Of a stretch of DNA of 64,000 nt, positions 44,048-55,336 are shown one piece after another (positions within the stretch are counted from its first letter, which is position 1; each line of letters opens with the position of its first letter). A program made the position numbers and the translations under genes. The DNA is from Bedellia somnulentella (Eukaryota; Arthropoda; Insecta; Lepidoptera; Bedelliidae): positions 18,290,001 to 18,354,000 of the forward strand of contig OY755177.1 of NCBI GenBank assembly GCA_963576735.1, in the 5' to 3' direction. A model generated the notes under the pieces. That model searched no databases and was not told the origin of the DNA. It worked only from the letters and a program-made list of their open reading frames with translations.

Positions 44048-44308
44048 ACATTAAACTTGTCTGCTTGTTCATTAAACACCATGACTTTTATCCATAACGC
44101 CTGAAAAATTGTCAAACTACAGAAAATTCCGTTCATTAATCGCATCCCGAAACTTTCATGAGCTTATGGAAAGCTCTCGCGTCATCGCGTGGGCGGGCGT
44201 GGGCGGCGGGTGCTCCTACACTTCGTTTAACCAATTGACACAATTGGTGTCCTACTGTTTTTCATCTAGGCTATTTAATAACCTAGCTAAACGGTTCTCT
44301 GAATTTAT

Positions 44309-44558
44309 ACATACATACATATACTCACGGCTATAAATCCCTAGAAGGGGTAGCCAGAGCTAACGAATTAGAAATTCCTCAGCCACTTTTGGAAGTTGCG
44401 TGGGGAAAAGATGGTAAAATAAAGGTTGTTGGTGATGGGTCTCCAACAGCATCGCCCAAAAATCCCTTAAAAAGCCCCAATGCCGTTAGTCGCCTCTTAC
44501 GTACACCCACCGGAAGAAAAGGGGTAGTACTATTCTAAGCCGACACTACACAGCAAAT
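44309..44558 (-). mobile_element. S1, full length, with target-site duplication
   Basis: TCTGAATTTAT at 44298-44308 and 44559-44569. Confidence 0.9.
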
Positions 44559-44896
44559 TCTGAATTTATGTTTTTATTTATAAAAGTATTGAAAAAGTGT
44601 TTTAAAGAAAACTTAGCGGTTATTGTTGAGGTTGTAAGTTGCCGGTTGGTATAAAATACGATTGCATTTTTTGAGCTTCTATGGCGCAGTGCCGTAAAGT
44701 TTTTTTACGTTTTTTAAACAAACTAACTGAAAGGGCAAAGGTTATTTTTTTTCTAGTCGATAAAATTATAAAATGGGTATATCTACATCCCTTATCACTA
44801 TCACTTAGTAGTATTAAAAATCTCAGACCTTACAACGCTTTTCTCAAACTTTCATATAAATCGATTTTGCCGTTTCGGAGGAGTTTGTTAACACTG

Positions 44897-45140
44897 TACA
44901 TACATACACATACTCACGGCTATAATTCCCTTGAAGGGGTAGCCAGAGCTAGGGAATAAAAAAATCCTTAGCCACTTTTGGAAGTTGCGTGGGGAAGAGA
45001 TGGTGAAATAAAGGTTGTTGGTGATGGGTCTCCAACCGCATCGCCCAAAAATCCCTTAAAAGCCTCAATACCGTTAGTCGCCTCTTACGTACACCCACCG
45101 GAAGAAATGGGGTAGTGCTATTCTAAGCCGACACTACACA
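44897..45140 (-). mobile_element. S1, full length, with target-site duplication
   Basis: GTTAACACTG at 44887-44896 and 45141-45150. Confidence 0.9.
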
Positions 45141-45500
45141 GTTAACACTGAGATACGTGAATTTTATGTTTTAGATAAAAAGTACCTTGTACTTAAAGAG
45201 AAAAATTTTCATTGGAATAGGCAATGAATATTGATAGCCAAATTGTAAGGTTTTGGTAATTAAATTAGTATTCAGTAATATAATAAATAAACTTAATTTT
45301 TGAAACAAACTGTAATAATGAAATTAGACAAACACTAGTTTAAAGTCCATGATGAATGAATCTAGTTCGTAATCCTCTAGTAATAAGAACTATTATTAAC
45401 TAATCTAGTTTGCGACACGCGTAACAAATTATCACATGGGATGGTTTTAGACGACGGGTTTAACAAAAGCGTTTTTTATGGTAATACTTTTAAGGATTTC
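45141..45500. other. Unique AT-rich spacer
   Basis: No supported feature. Confidence 0.35.
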
Positions 45501-45748
45501 GTACATACATACATATACTCACGGCTTTAAATCCCTAGATGGGTTAGCCAGAGCTAAGGAATCAGAAATTCCTCAGCCACTTTTGGAAAGTGAAGTGGGG
45601 AAAAGATTGTAAAATAAAGGTTGTTGGTGATGGGTCTCCAACCGCATCGCCCAAAAATCCCTTAAAAGCCCCAATACCGTTAGTCGCCTCTTACGTACAC
45701 CCACCGGAAGAAATGGGGTAGTGCTATTCTAAGCCGACACTACACAGC
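45501..45748 (-). mobile_element. S1, full length
   Basis: Close to the family consensus in the head and middle. No clear direct repeat seen. Confidence 0.85.
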
Positions 45749-46076
45749 AAACAGCGTTTTACCTTTAGGTACGAAACCGGCACCCTTTTATTAAACCTCC
45801 GCTGTGTGTTTGTCTACCTGTCTCCAAGCTGTATCTCATAAACTGAGATAGAGATGTATAACACATTCATATCATCAAAAATTATCAAGATTTCGGTAGC
45901 CAGCAGCTTTTTGATTGAATCAATTTAGAAATCGATTCACCATTGCGATCATTTTATTGCATTAAATGTAATTGGTGTCAGTTGCAATTGAACTTATCAA
46001 GAATAATCGTCCTACTTGCAAAACATAATTGAAACATAAAAGTAAAAAATCTACTAACATATTTACAAAAACTCAT

Positions 46077-46160
46077 AACATTTTTTCCCATTGGGGTAGG
46101 CAGAGACTATCAATGGACACAATCTACGATCCCGCAAAATCTCTAGTAAAGTTCATTCTG
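46077..46160 (-). repeat. LINE-T end fragment
   Basis: CATTGGGGTAGGCAGAGAC present; tail absent. Confidence 0.65.
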
Positions 46161-46330
46161 TAGTATTTTATATTATATTGTATGGTATATTAACAATTAT
46201 CACAGATAATGTAAATATATCTTTAAGATTATCATTTATTTTGCATTTGATGTTTATACAAAAAAACTATTAAATCTTCCCGTGACCGAAACATCATGTA
46301 TGTTGCCTGCCTATCGTCGCAAGATATATT

Positions 46331-46787
46331 CTCAACTCAAAATCATCCCCGAAGGGGTTTGCAGAGGTGCTAATACTTCTGAACATCACGTGACATTGTC
46401 ACCTAGTATTCAGAGCACCCACATTTAGCTTGAAAAGTGTCCTCACGTGATAGGGGGTAGGCCTATCGCCGTTTTGTACGAATACACTGTCACATGACTA
46501 AGTACAATTATCCATATTATTTTGTATGATTAATATTTATATTGTTATTATTATAATTTTTTTGGCCTTGTTTTGTGCATCTACCCAAATAATTAATTTA
46601 TCGATCTCACCTTCCAAAGGTTGTCTGGAAGAGATCGCTTTTAGCGATAAGACCGCCAATTGTACCTCACTGTAAACTGTTTGATCATATTATTATTTTT
46701 GTAAATTTGTGTTTGATGTGCAATAAAGAGTTATTCTATTCTATTCTACAATTAAGTCATGTCGGTTTCCTCACGAAGAAATATTCG
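46331..46787 (-). mobile_element. S2 split by another retroelement
   Basis: Tail and core from 46331 to 46510, then interrupted, then AGTCATGTCGGTTTCCTCACG (46755-46787). The head is missing. Confidence 0.8.
46511..46746 (+). mobile_element. Non-LTR 3' end nested in S2, 236 bp
   Basis: TACAATTA at 46503-46510 and 46747-46754. Contains GGTTGTCTGGAAGAGATCGC and GCGATAAGACCGCC, then AATAAAG and a TTCTA-type tail. I recognise this as a 3' end common in lepidopteran LINEs; the clade is not certain. Confidence 0.8.
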
Positions 46788-47127
46788 TTACAAATAAAAC
46801 TTAAATCCCACGTCGCAATGTAAAATAACCCTGTAAATGATAAAGGCCCGGCGTACCGAGCACCCGCCGTATTCGTGGGCGCGGAGTAATTTCGGGAGCT
46901 TTCTGCGAGCTTATATCATTTTAGTGACGCAGATCTATTAGTCATCTCACCCTTTCGCTAATCCGCTAGAGCCTACGAATAAACAGACCGTGGCGAATAG
47001 ATAACAACCACAATACAGATTTACTCCTCTACTTTTAATAAATAAAATTATCTTCTTTGTAACGAAAGTTTTTTGAAACAGATTCACTGATTCTTACGAA
47101 ATTGTGTGTTTATTCAGAAGAAATAAG
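46788..47127. other. Unique stretch with GC-rich centre
   Basis: 46845-46995 is GC-rich (GTACCGAGCACCCGCCG, GTGGGCGCGGAG) and matches none of the repeats here. It could be a conserved non-coding piece, but no evidence beyond composition. Confidence 0.35.
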
Positions 47128-47745
47128 AAGATGTTATTGTAAAAAGATAGAAAAAGTAATGTTAATATGGTTTGGGCACATAGAGAGGATGGATGATAGC
47201 AAATTGGTAAAAAAGATATATAGAGCTAAAATAGGTGGTTATATGTATAGAAAGACCCCATAGGACAAATTGGGACCAAATAGCAAGTGTTCTCAAAATA
47301 GCCGACGTCCGAAGTATGAAGTATAAAATGGTATGTATGAGAAGATTGACATGATAGTCCATTTGGTAGAACACCCGCCCGAAAAACAGAAGGGCGTGAG
47401 TTCCAATCCTGGGACGGGCCTACACCAATTTGTCTTTTCTAAAGTCATATGTGTGGTTAATTTATCATGGTTGCTAACGGTGAGGGAAAACATCGTGAGG
47501 AAACCCACATGGCCGAGTTATAATTAGTCATGTGACAGTGTATTCGTACAAAACGGCGATAGGCCTGCCCCCTATCACGTGAGTACACTGTCTAAGCAAA
47601 ACGTGGGTACCTTCTCTGGAAACTAGATGGTGCTTGCCATGTGAGTTCAGGAGTATTGGTACCTCTGCCAACTCCTTCGGGGATAAACGGTGTGAACGTT
47701 TACGTTTATGTTATATGTTATGAGAATATTGATAGATGAAAACGA
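47128..47745 (+). mobile_element. LINE-T 3' copy split by S2
   Basis: From TATTGTAAAAAGATAG through the WFGHIERMDD block to 47349. It resumes after the S2 (to about 47745, GATAGATGAAAACGAA). The final tail part is lost. Confidence 0.75.
47350..47718 (+). mobile_element. S2, full length, inside LINE-T
   Basis: Near-identical to the 5223 copy. TATGAGAAGATTGA (47336-47349) and TATGAGAATATTGA (47719-47732), one mismatch, are the target duplication. Confidence 0.9.
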
Positions 47746-47747
47746 AA

Positions 47748-47862
47748 AACTATCGCCGCTTTGTACTGATACACTGTCAAGTGACTAAGCTTAACTCAGC
47801 CATGTATAATAGAAATAAATGTATTTTCATTCATTCATTTCATAAATTTCATTCATTCCATG
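47748..47862. repeat. S2 fragment and simple ATTC tail
   Basis: 47748-47808 is S2 core (minus). 47809-47862 has AAATAAATGTATTTTC and ATTC repeats, like the tail of a LINE of unknown type. Confidence 0.5.
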
Positions 47863-47911
47863 TGGAATTTCATAAGCTGTTTTTCCACACCTAAACTACA
47901 CATAATGAAGA

Positions 47912-48290
47912 CATGATAGTCTAATGGGTAGAACATCCGCCCGCAAACAGATAGGCATGAGTTCAAATCCCGGGTCGGACCTACACTAATTTCTCTTTTC
48001 TAAAGTCATATGTGTGGTTAATTTATCATGGTTGTTAACGGTGAGGTAAAACATTTTGAGGAAACCCACAGGACGAGTAACCGAGTTGTAGTTAGCCATG
48101 TGACAGTGCATTCGTACAAAAACGGCGATTGGTCTGCCTCCTGTCACGTGAGTACACTGTCTAAGCAAAACGTGGGTACCTACTTTGGAAACTAGGTGGC
48201 GCTGTCACGTGATGTTCAGAAGTATCGGTACCCCTTCGGGGATAAACAGCGTGAACGCTTATGTTATATTATGTTTATGTTACATTATGA
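47912..48290 (+). mobile_element. S2, full length
   Basis: A box TAGTCTAATGGG, B box GAGTTCAAATCC. The GACGAGTAACCGAG stretch has an extra few bases. Tail with mixed TTATG and TTATATT. Confidence 0.85.
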
Positions 48291-49080
48291 TTATAGGATG
48301 AGACATTGTGCTAGGCCTCATATAGGACGCGAATATATTTCGGATAAAGGTTTGTGATCGTTCCAATTTAGGCTTGCGAAGGCTCTCAAAACTCAAATTA
48401 AATAAGTATAGTTTAGGAGGAATAAAAAATTGACGTTACTTTATTGATATGTTTTAATGATCAGGTTTTTTTATATTTTAACCAATGCTAGTTCATCTAC
48501 TATTAAAATATAAATAAAACCAGTTCTGTCAATTGAATTCTACTTATTCCTTTTCACATTAATTCAGCTACATACGGAAATTATGGCATATATTTTTGCC
48601 CTGAGCTTCGTAATATTTCTGAACTTAATACACCGCTATTCAGCAAAAAGGTTACATAAACGGTGCAATAAAGCAGCAATGTACATTAATGAAGCGAACC
48701 TAATCGAAAATGCTTGTTGCTGGCTCGTTTAATAGTGGTATAGTGTTATTGGGCCTCGGAAAATGCTTCGTCATCCAATGAAGGAACGCTATAGACTCTG
48801 CTTCCGTTCAAATATTTACTTTTGTTAATTGTTTCTAGGAATTCGGTGCCTCGTGTTTTCTACAGAGTGGTAGTGATACAAAAATAATTTATCTTCAAGG
48901 TCTTTATTGTTTTTATACTGATAATTCGCGGCAAGAAACTCAATAAGAAAGAGCTATAAGAGATAGTATTTTATTGATTTCATAAATATAATTTCTGATA
49001 AAAAACAAAAACAACGGGGAAGTTACAAAAAAAAAACTGTTCATTTTCTACTCATTACAAAAGCTATGAGAGTTTTTTAG
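48291..49080. other. Unique stretch, no gene
   Basis: No supported frame or repeat. Confidence 0.35.
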
Positions 49081-49081
49081 A

Positions 49082-49205
49082 CGACGTTTTCCCTCACTGT
49101 TAATAACCTCGATTTACTAACCACTAATTTGTCTTAAAAAAAGATACATAGCTTTAGGCCTCACTCAGGAATTGAACTCACGTCTCCTGCATTAAGCTCT
49201 CGAAG
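49082..49205 (-). repeat. S2 head-side fragment, decayed
   Basis: CGTTTTCCCTCACTGTTAA, then GCCTCACTCAGGAATTGAAC. Confidence 0.6.
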
Positions 49206-49266
49206 TTTTCAATTTGTTCGGGTCTCATCATATCATACAAAGTTTTCGCCATCACTTAATATAAAG

Positions 49267-49497
49267 GAGTAGGTATTGTTAGTAGAAGACGGCCTCGTAA
49301 AACTTTCTAGACCAGATGAACAACGTCTCGCCTTTATAAGAAGGTCCAAAATAGGAAAAAATAAAAAAGCATGTATAAAAGATTAATGGATGTAAACGAA
49401 GCTAGAGAGGTTTGTCAGGATCGTACTAAGTTATGATCGATAGTCTCAGCCTACCCCAATAGGAACTAATTGCGTGAGTATATGTACGTATATATGT
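49267..49497 (+). mobile_element. LINE-T 3' fragment
   Basis: Matches from the VSRGRP region to the tail. Small losses break the frame; the conserved tail has CTCAGCCTACCCC. Confidence 0.8.
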
Positions 49498-49745
49498 TAT
49501 CAAAAATGCGCGCACACTACACATGCACTATTTTCTACAATGAAAAAAGCTACGGGGCGAATCGAGGAGTTTCCTCAAATGAAAAAGAAAGATGTTTGTT
49601 GAAACATTTCAATTTGCCGAGATGTATGCGTTTTAATATCAACGAGCGTTTATCAAATGCCAGAGGTAATTGCTATTTCTTTCCAACATGCGTAGGATTG
49701 GAACGACCTTGTTATTGCAGGATTTATTTTGACTAATGTTACATA

Positions 49746-50051
49746 GATGATATTGTAAGAAAGATAGAAAAAGGAATGTTGAGATGGTTTGGGCACATAG
49801 AGAGGATGGATGATAGAAAATTGGTAAAAGAGATCTATAGAGCCAATGTGGAAAGTAATGTTAGTAGAGGACGACCTCGGTGGACACATTTGGATCAAAT
49901 AGAAAATGTTCTCAAAAAGGCATGTGTCCGTAGTACGAAGAATAAAAGAGCATGTATGAAAAGATTGATGGATGTGAATGAAGCTAGAGAGGTTTGCCAG
50001 GATCGTACAAAGTGGCGATCGATAGTCTCTGCCTACCCCAATGGGAACTAA
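49746..50051 (+). pseudogene. LINE-T protein C-terminus fragment
   Basis: About 100 codons of the last part of the LINE-T polymerase protein, with no shifts: DDIVRKIEKG, WFGHIERMDD, KLVKEIYRANVE, VSRGRPRWTHLDQIENVLKK, EAREVCQDRTKWRSIV and YPNGN. No promoter, no polymerase domain and no start context are kept, so I infer no product. The aromatic WFGH and KWRSIV blocks are kept across the copies at 25735, 38465, 43757 and here, which suggests a necessary role in the active parent. The role is unknown; nucleic acid binding would be a guess. Confidence 0.8.
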
Positions 50052-50077
50052 TGGCGTGAGTATATATGTATGTAATG
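49746..50077 (+). mobile_element. LINE-T 3' copy with intact C-terminal frame
   Basis: 5'-truncated. The frame is unbroken from 49746 (DDIVRKIEKGM) to the stop at 50049-50051. The tail follows with TATATATGTATG. Confidence 0.9.
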
Positions 50078-50099
50078 TTACATGTAGCAGTCATAAATA

Positions 50100-50185
50100 T
50101 TTGTTCCCATTGGAGTCGGCAGAGCAACCTCTATAGCTTCGTTTACATCCATCAATCTTTTCACACATGCTCTTTTATTCTTCAT
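50100..50185 (-). repeat. LINE-T fragment
   Basis: GTTCCCATTGGAGTCGGCAG, then TCGTTTACATCCATCAATC. Part between is lost. Confidence 0.6.
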
Positions 50186-50201
50186 ATCTATCCATATATT
50201 T

Positions 50202-50417
50202 GCTGTGTAGTGTCAGCTTAGAATTGCACTACCCCATTTCTTCCAGTGGGTGTACGTAAGAGGCGACTAACGGTATTGAGGTCTTTAAGGGACCTTTATT
50301 TTTACCATCTTTTCTCCACTCACATTTCCAAAAATGGCTGAGAAATTGCTAATTCCTTAGCTCTGGCTAGCCCTTCTAGGGATTTATAGCCGTGACTATA
50401 TGTATGTATGTATGTAT
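50202..50417 (+). mobile_element. S1, internal-deletion subfamily
   Basis: Same deletion joint as 36617-36824 with GTCAGC and TTGAGGTC. Tail of four TATG units. Confidence 0.85.
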
Positions 50418-50694
50418 TTGATTCAGTAGCATACAGTATGTGTGAAAATAAGTGTGTATGAGTTCATAATTCAAATTGAGTGTAAAAATCTTTTGTAATT
50501 TTTTTGTGCCCGATGAAATGGCGAATAAACGCGTTTTTTTTATTATTTTAATCAGGCAAAGCGTAAGCCTTATTTTGTACCTTTCACCGTTAAGACCTTC
50601 GGCCATTGAGATCCTGCATTGTGTAGATGTTTCAAGAAAAGGCAGGCAGAAAACATTCATGCCTCTTCGAATAAAAAGTATAAATAACAGTAAC
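50418..50694. other. Unique spacer, no gene
   Basis: Overlapping frames (50376-50714 minus, 50476-50733 plus) show no motif. Confidence 0.35.
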
Positions 50695-50810
50695 CATAGA
50701 TCGCCACTTTGCACGAACGCAGGATCTCTCTAGCTTCATCTGCATTCATCAACCGTCTCATACATGCCCTTTTTCCCTGCCCTGTTCACTCTTCGGGCGC
50801 CTGCCTTTTT
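50695..50810 (-). repeat. LINE-T coding-end fragment
   Basis: ATAGATCGCCACTTTGCACG to GGGCGCCTGCCTTTTT. No tail. Confidence 0.7.
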
Positions 50811-50824
50811 AAACCTATTCCCTA

Positions 50825-51087
50825 TATACATACATACATATACTAACGGCTATAAATCCCATAACGGGGTAGCCAGAGCTTTGGAATGAAAAATTCCTCA
50901 GCCACTTTTGGAAGTTGATTGGGGAAAAGATGGTAATAATAAATGATTTTGGTGACGGGTACGGGAAACACATCGTCCAAAAATCACCTAAAACACCCCT
51001 AGACCCTTAGTCGCCTCTTACGATCACCCACGGGTAGAAATGGAGTAGTGTTATTCTAAGCCGACACTACACGGCAACTACTATTGG
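50825..51087 (-). mobile_element. S1, older variant with target-site duplication
   Basis: CCTATTCCCTA at 50814-50824 and 51088-51098. Thirteen extra bases (AACTACTATTGGC-like) lie between the head GCCGTG and the duplication. Confidence 0.85.
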
Positions 51088-51098
51088 CCTATTCCCTA

Positions 51099-51816
51099 CT
51101 ATTTTAAATGTTGCCTACTCTAAATCTGAACAATAAGTATGACAGTGTAAACATGAGAAGCCAATCACCTGCCAGCCAGTACACAAACACAATGGGTGCT
51201 GGCGCCGCTACGGGCTGGTTGCGCGAGACCGGTATCTATGCGCTCCGGCACACACCTTAGCCTCTCAGTCAGTGAGGATTTGAGAGTGTTACAGTAAAAT
51301 ATTGTGCAATTAATGTATGAAGTTTAGTTTGTTTTTAATATTTTTATGTATTGTTTGTGTCCGCAAGAGGAAAATAAATTCTTTCTTTCTTTCAATTGAT
51401 GCTGAGACTGCTGTCAATGACAAAAGGGGTTAAATTTCGGACAATGTAGGGGACGCGGATTCGAGTAAAGTAACGTAAGTATATCCATGTATTAAGAAAC
51501 AATAATGATTTCAAGAGTATATTGAATCAATTATCAAATTAAATCGTCAAATCTGCGAAATCCCAAAAAAACCATACTTCAATAACTCAGTTAAAAGGTT
51601 CTATACAATATGCAATTTCCATCGTAAATATTCAGGGAGCCCGTTTTAAGTTAATACGTGACCATTATTGACAGATATTATTGGATATGCATATGCTCAT
51701 TTATTATAAATTAGCTACTTTTGGAAAGTGATAGGGGGTAAGATTATACTGTAAAGAAGGAGATTATAAAGTACTTTTAAAGATAATAGCCGGATATAAA
51801 GTCAGGTTGGTGGATA
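51099..51816. other. Mostly unique, with a GC-rich patch and a retro-like tail
   Basis: 51180-51260 is GC-rich (GGGTGCTGGCGCCGCTACGG). 51370-51395 reads AAAATAAATTCTTTC and onward, like a poly-A signal plus TTTC tail of a retroelement. Boundaries not found. Confidence 0.4.
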
Positions 51817-51830
51817 TCAACATTATTTTA

Positions 51831-52023
51831 CATATACTCACGGCTATAAATCCCTAGAAGGGGTAGCCAAAGCTAAGGAACTAGAAGTTCCACGGCCACT
51901 TTCGGAAAAGTGAGTGGGGAAAAGATGGTAAAATAAAGGTTTTTGGTGATGGGTCTCCAACCGCATCGCCAAAAAATCCCTTAATAGCCCCAATACCGTT
52001 AGTCGCCTCTTACGTACACCCAT
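51831..52023 (-). mobile_element. S1, 5'-truncated, with target-site duplication
   Basis: TCAACATTATTTTA at 51817-51830 and 52024-52037. The head from GGAAGAAATGGGG onward is missing. Confidence 0.9.
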
Positions 52024-52037
52024 TCAACATTATTTTA

Positions 52038-52392
52038 TTAGGACTAAACGTACACGAGCGTGAATTAAATTATTGTTATTCATAAAATCCTTTCGACTTT
52101 ATTGTACAATGTCATGTAACCATAAATCTTTTATGGGATACGCTACACAATGACATATAATAGTCATTACTTACATATGCCTTATCAAAGATTTTAAGTT
52201 TTGTATTCTGATATAAAGAAAACTAATCTAAAGTTATTTTATTGAAATAATATTTTATGTCAATAGAAATTGAGAGTATTAAATGGTTTGATAAAGGTTA
52301 GATAAAATAAAAACAGACATTGTTGTTCTATTAAACAATCATGTATCAACAAGGCTGACATATTTTTTAATTTCATTGTGTTCTACTAACCT
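52038..52392. other. Unique AT-rich spacer
   Basis: No supported feature. Confidence 0.35.
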
Positions 52393-52510
52393 ATATTCAC
52401 AGCTATTAATCCCAGAAAGGGGTAACCAAAGTTTTGAAAGCAACGATATCTCAACGACTTTTGGAAATTAATCGAGCTAAAGATGAATTTTGGGAGTTGT
52501 ATAACATTGA

Positions 52511-52755
52511 ACATTGCTGTGAAGTGTCGGCTTAGAATAGCAATACCCCATTTCTTCCGGTGGGTGAACGTAAGAGGCGACTAACGGTATTGGGGCTTTT
52601 TAAGGGATTTTTGGGCGATGCGGTTGGAGACCCACACCAACAACCTTTGTTTTACCATCTTTTCCCCACGCATCTGCCAAAAGTGTCTGAGGAATTCCTT
52701 GGCTCTGGCTACCCCTTCTAGTGATTTATAGCCGTGAGTATATGTGTGTATGTAT
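52511..52755 (+). mobile_element. S1 nested in S1
   Basis: GTATAACATTGA at 52499-52510 and 52756-52767. Head GCTGTGAAGTGTCGG follows a few extra bases. Confidence 0.9.
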
Positions 52756-52825
52756 GTATAACATTGAGAGTTGGGGGTGGGGTTCTAACCGCAGTATCCA
52801 ACATTCATACAAAAACCGTATTCTA

Positions 52826-53155
52826 ATACTAATATTAATAAATTTCTTCGCTTAATTCCGCTGACCACCGAGTAGCAGCTCGGTGGTCAGCTGCCGAACT
52901 GTCTACTAACTGCTCGTCAATGACTCGTGTTGAGTCGAAACGCGTCGCATGTTTGTGGTTGCCTGTGGTTTTCGCTTGCGGGTGTGTGTGTGGTGCATTG
53001 TCTGCTTTTCGATTTCTTGTAAGTGGAAGGGCGGGCGGTGCACAGTGCATGTTGCATGAAGACTGCAGGTATTATTTAGCGGAATTAAGCGAAGAAATTT
53101 ATTAATATTAGTATTGCTATGGATTTCCGCAAAGTAACGCCTGATTCAATCCAAT
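52826..53155. mobile_element. GC-rich inverted-repeat element, class unknown
   Basis: Flanked by AACCGTATTCTA (52814-52825, 53156-53167). Perfect 38-base inverted repeats at 52825-52862 and 53078-53115. Inside the left one starts a 13-base hairpin GCTGACCACCGAG (52860-52872) with its partner at 52879-52891. The interior is GC-rich with GTAAGT near 53018. About 40 bases lie beyond the right repeat. No confident protein. Confidence 0.75.
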
Positions 53156-53222
53156 AACCGTATTCTAGTTGTCTTGGATTTTAACGTGGGATAGTACTAT
53201 TATAAACAGACACTACATAGCA

Positions 53223-53575
53223 TCCTTTTATGAAAATAAAATTAATTCTGAAAATAAATGTTAAAGTTCCTGCCAACCACCTCCATAAAAAAATTTAATC
53301 CCAACTGTACTCGATTCCTAATTTTCCCAATGTTTCACCCACTCCAGCACACAATGAAAAAATGCAAATAAAAATTAAATGAAACTGTAAAATTTTATAC
53401 ATATTTGGAAATGTTTTATACCTTGTTATTCACTAAAAAGCTATTATGTTATATTGTAAAATAATTTAACATAGAAATATTTTTCTCAATCATTAGATGC
53501 GTGGCGGCCGCTCCAAAACGAAACCATGACTACATAATAAGACCACTGCTATAGTAAAGTAAATTTTATAATCAT
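53223..53575. other. Unique AT-rich spacer
   Basis: Nothing recognised. A GGCGGCCGC patch is near 53503. Confidence 0.35.
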
Positions 53576-53816
53576 ACATATACTCACGGCTATAAATCCC
53601 GAAAAGGGGTAGCCAGAGCTAAGGAATTAGAAATTCCTCAGCCACTTTTGGAAACTTGAGTGGGGAAAAGATGGTAAAGTAAAGGTTGTTGGTGATGGGT
53701 CTCCAACCGCATCGCCCAAAAATCCATTAAAAGCCCCAATACCGTTAGTCGCCTCTTGCGTACAACCACCGGAAGAAATGGGGTAGTGCTATTCTAAGCC
53801 GACACTTCACAGCTAA
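53576..53816 (-). mobile_element. S1, near full length
   Basis: Short tail (ATACATATAC). Possible six-base duplication TAATCA. Confidence 0.85.
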
Positions 53817-54084
53817 TCACTTAGCTAAATATCGAATTTAAAGCACATTGGAAATAAATACGTGATCAGTGGAGCGATTGGAAAATTTAATTAGTTTCCC
53901 CTCATTCGTCGTGATGGTTAATAATTTTAACTTTATAAAATAAGTTTTAATCCCTTTTGTGACTGAACTCTTTTCTAAAATTTATTAACTATTAAATTCA
54001 AAGAAGAAGTAATCAGAACTTTTAAAATCAAAAGTTCTCGTTTGAAGTATTAATTAGTTCCTAGTAGCGTAGTAACTATGTTTC

Positions 54085-54131
<47 letters not shown>

Positions 54132-54532
54132 CTCATCTGTTTTTATGTTTGTAAACCTAGTTGTAAGTTGTATTTTTCGCAGCAGCAAATAAATGTGTTC
54201 TTTCATTCTTTTATTTTATTCATTTAAAATGGAGACTTTATTATCAAAGATTTTCGTGTAATAAGAACCATTTACGGGACCCATGATAGAGATGGGGTTG
54301 ACTATTCAAAGGTAAAAATACGAGAATTATTCTCAAATATACGATTTCTGATATAATTTTACTTACTGATTTACTGTAGTACAGTTGATAATTACCTGCG
54401 AACAAAATAAGGCGTTTTTATATTACAAATGTATATTTTCGGAGTACAAATTTCACTTCACACATATCTCTAACTTCTAAGTGGTGGTAGAACATATTAT
54501 CACATAATCATTACTATATATACATAACATAA
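53817..54532. other. Unique stretch with (GT)n
   Basis: (GT)n microsatellite at about 54087-54129. At 54187-54215 AAATAAATGTGTTCTTTC looks like a retroelement tail. No gene. Confidence 0.5.
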
Positions 54533-54668
54533 ACGTTCACGCCAAATATCCCCGAAGGGGTTGGCAGAGGTACTAATACTTCTGAACATCACGTGACTTT
54601 GTCACCTGGTGTTCAGAGTACCCACGTTTTGCATGGACAGTGTACTCACGTGATAGGGGGCAGGCAGG
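54533..54668 (-). mobile_element. S2 3' half
   Basis: AAACGTTCACGCCAAATATC to GATAGGGGGCAGGC, after which CAGGCAGG repeats and the match ends. 5'-truncated. Confidence 0.8.
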
Positions 54669-55336
54669 CAGGTATTTATATATATATTTACTATCTTATT
54701 AACGTTTAATTTATTTGGCGTGTCTCAATGTTTTGTATTATTCTTTATAATATTGAAAGTGTATGTTGATAAAAGAATGAGAAACCTTCCTCTAAAATAA
54801 CAAAAATAAAAAACTCTTACGACAGCCACGGAATAATATATTATAGAGCTTTATATACATAGTAAACCGAAGGAATCGATTTACTTTAGATATAACAATA
54901 ATTGCTTCAATTACTGACAAACCCTTTTCAAATATGTGTGTCAATATAATGCGTATTGTCAATACATTGCATCATTCACATTCCGTCGATGTCAAGCATT
55001 TGACGTTTACGAAATTGCCGATATCGAAATTATTGGAAAATCACATAATACCTGTAATTTGTTACAACACTAACGTCGCTAGTCGATACGCTTGCTAGGT
55101 TTATTGGCACATTATAGGATTAGGACCTAGGATTCTCGTTGAGACATTCGTAATAAATTTATCATATTATCGAATTTATGTAGCTGTAGTGAAAATTTGT
55201 TTTTAACCGATGAGAAACAGCGGAGTTTACTCATTCGTAGAGTCTATTCGATATCCTTATTTACTAGCAGATCACATACAACTTTTTTAAATTGTTAGTT
55301 TTGTATAACTATGTTTAATGGGATAAGGAAATAGTG
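54669..55336. other. Unique stretch, nothing recognised
   Basis: No supported frame or repeat. Confidence 0.35.

Larger units (their letters stand above)
52393..53222 (-). repeat. Old S1 split by two later insertions
   Basis: Pieces at 52393-52498 (tail side), 52768-52825 (middle) and 53156-53222 (GGGATAGTACTATT, head CACTACATAGC) belong to one decayed S1. It was split by an S1 and by the inverted-repeat element. Confidence 0.65.
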
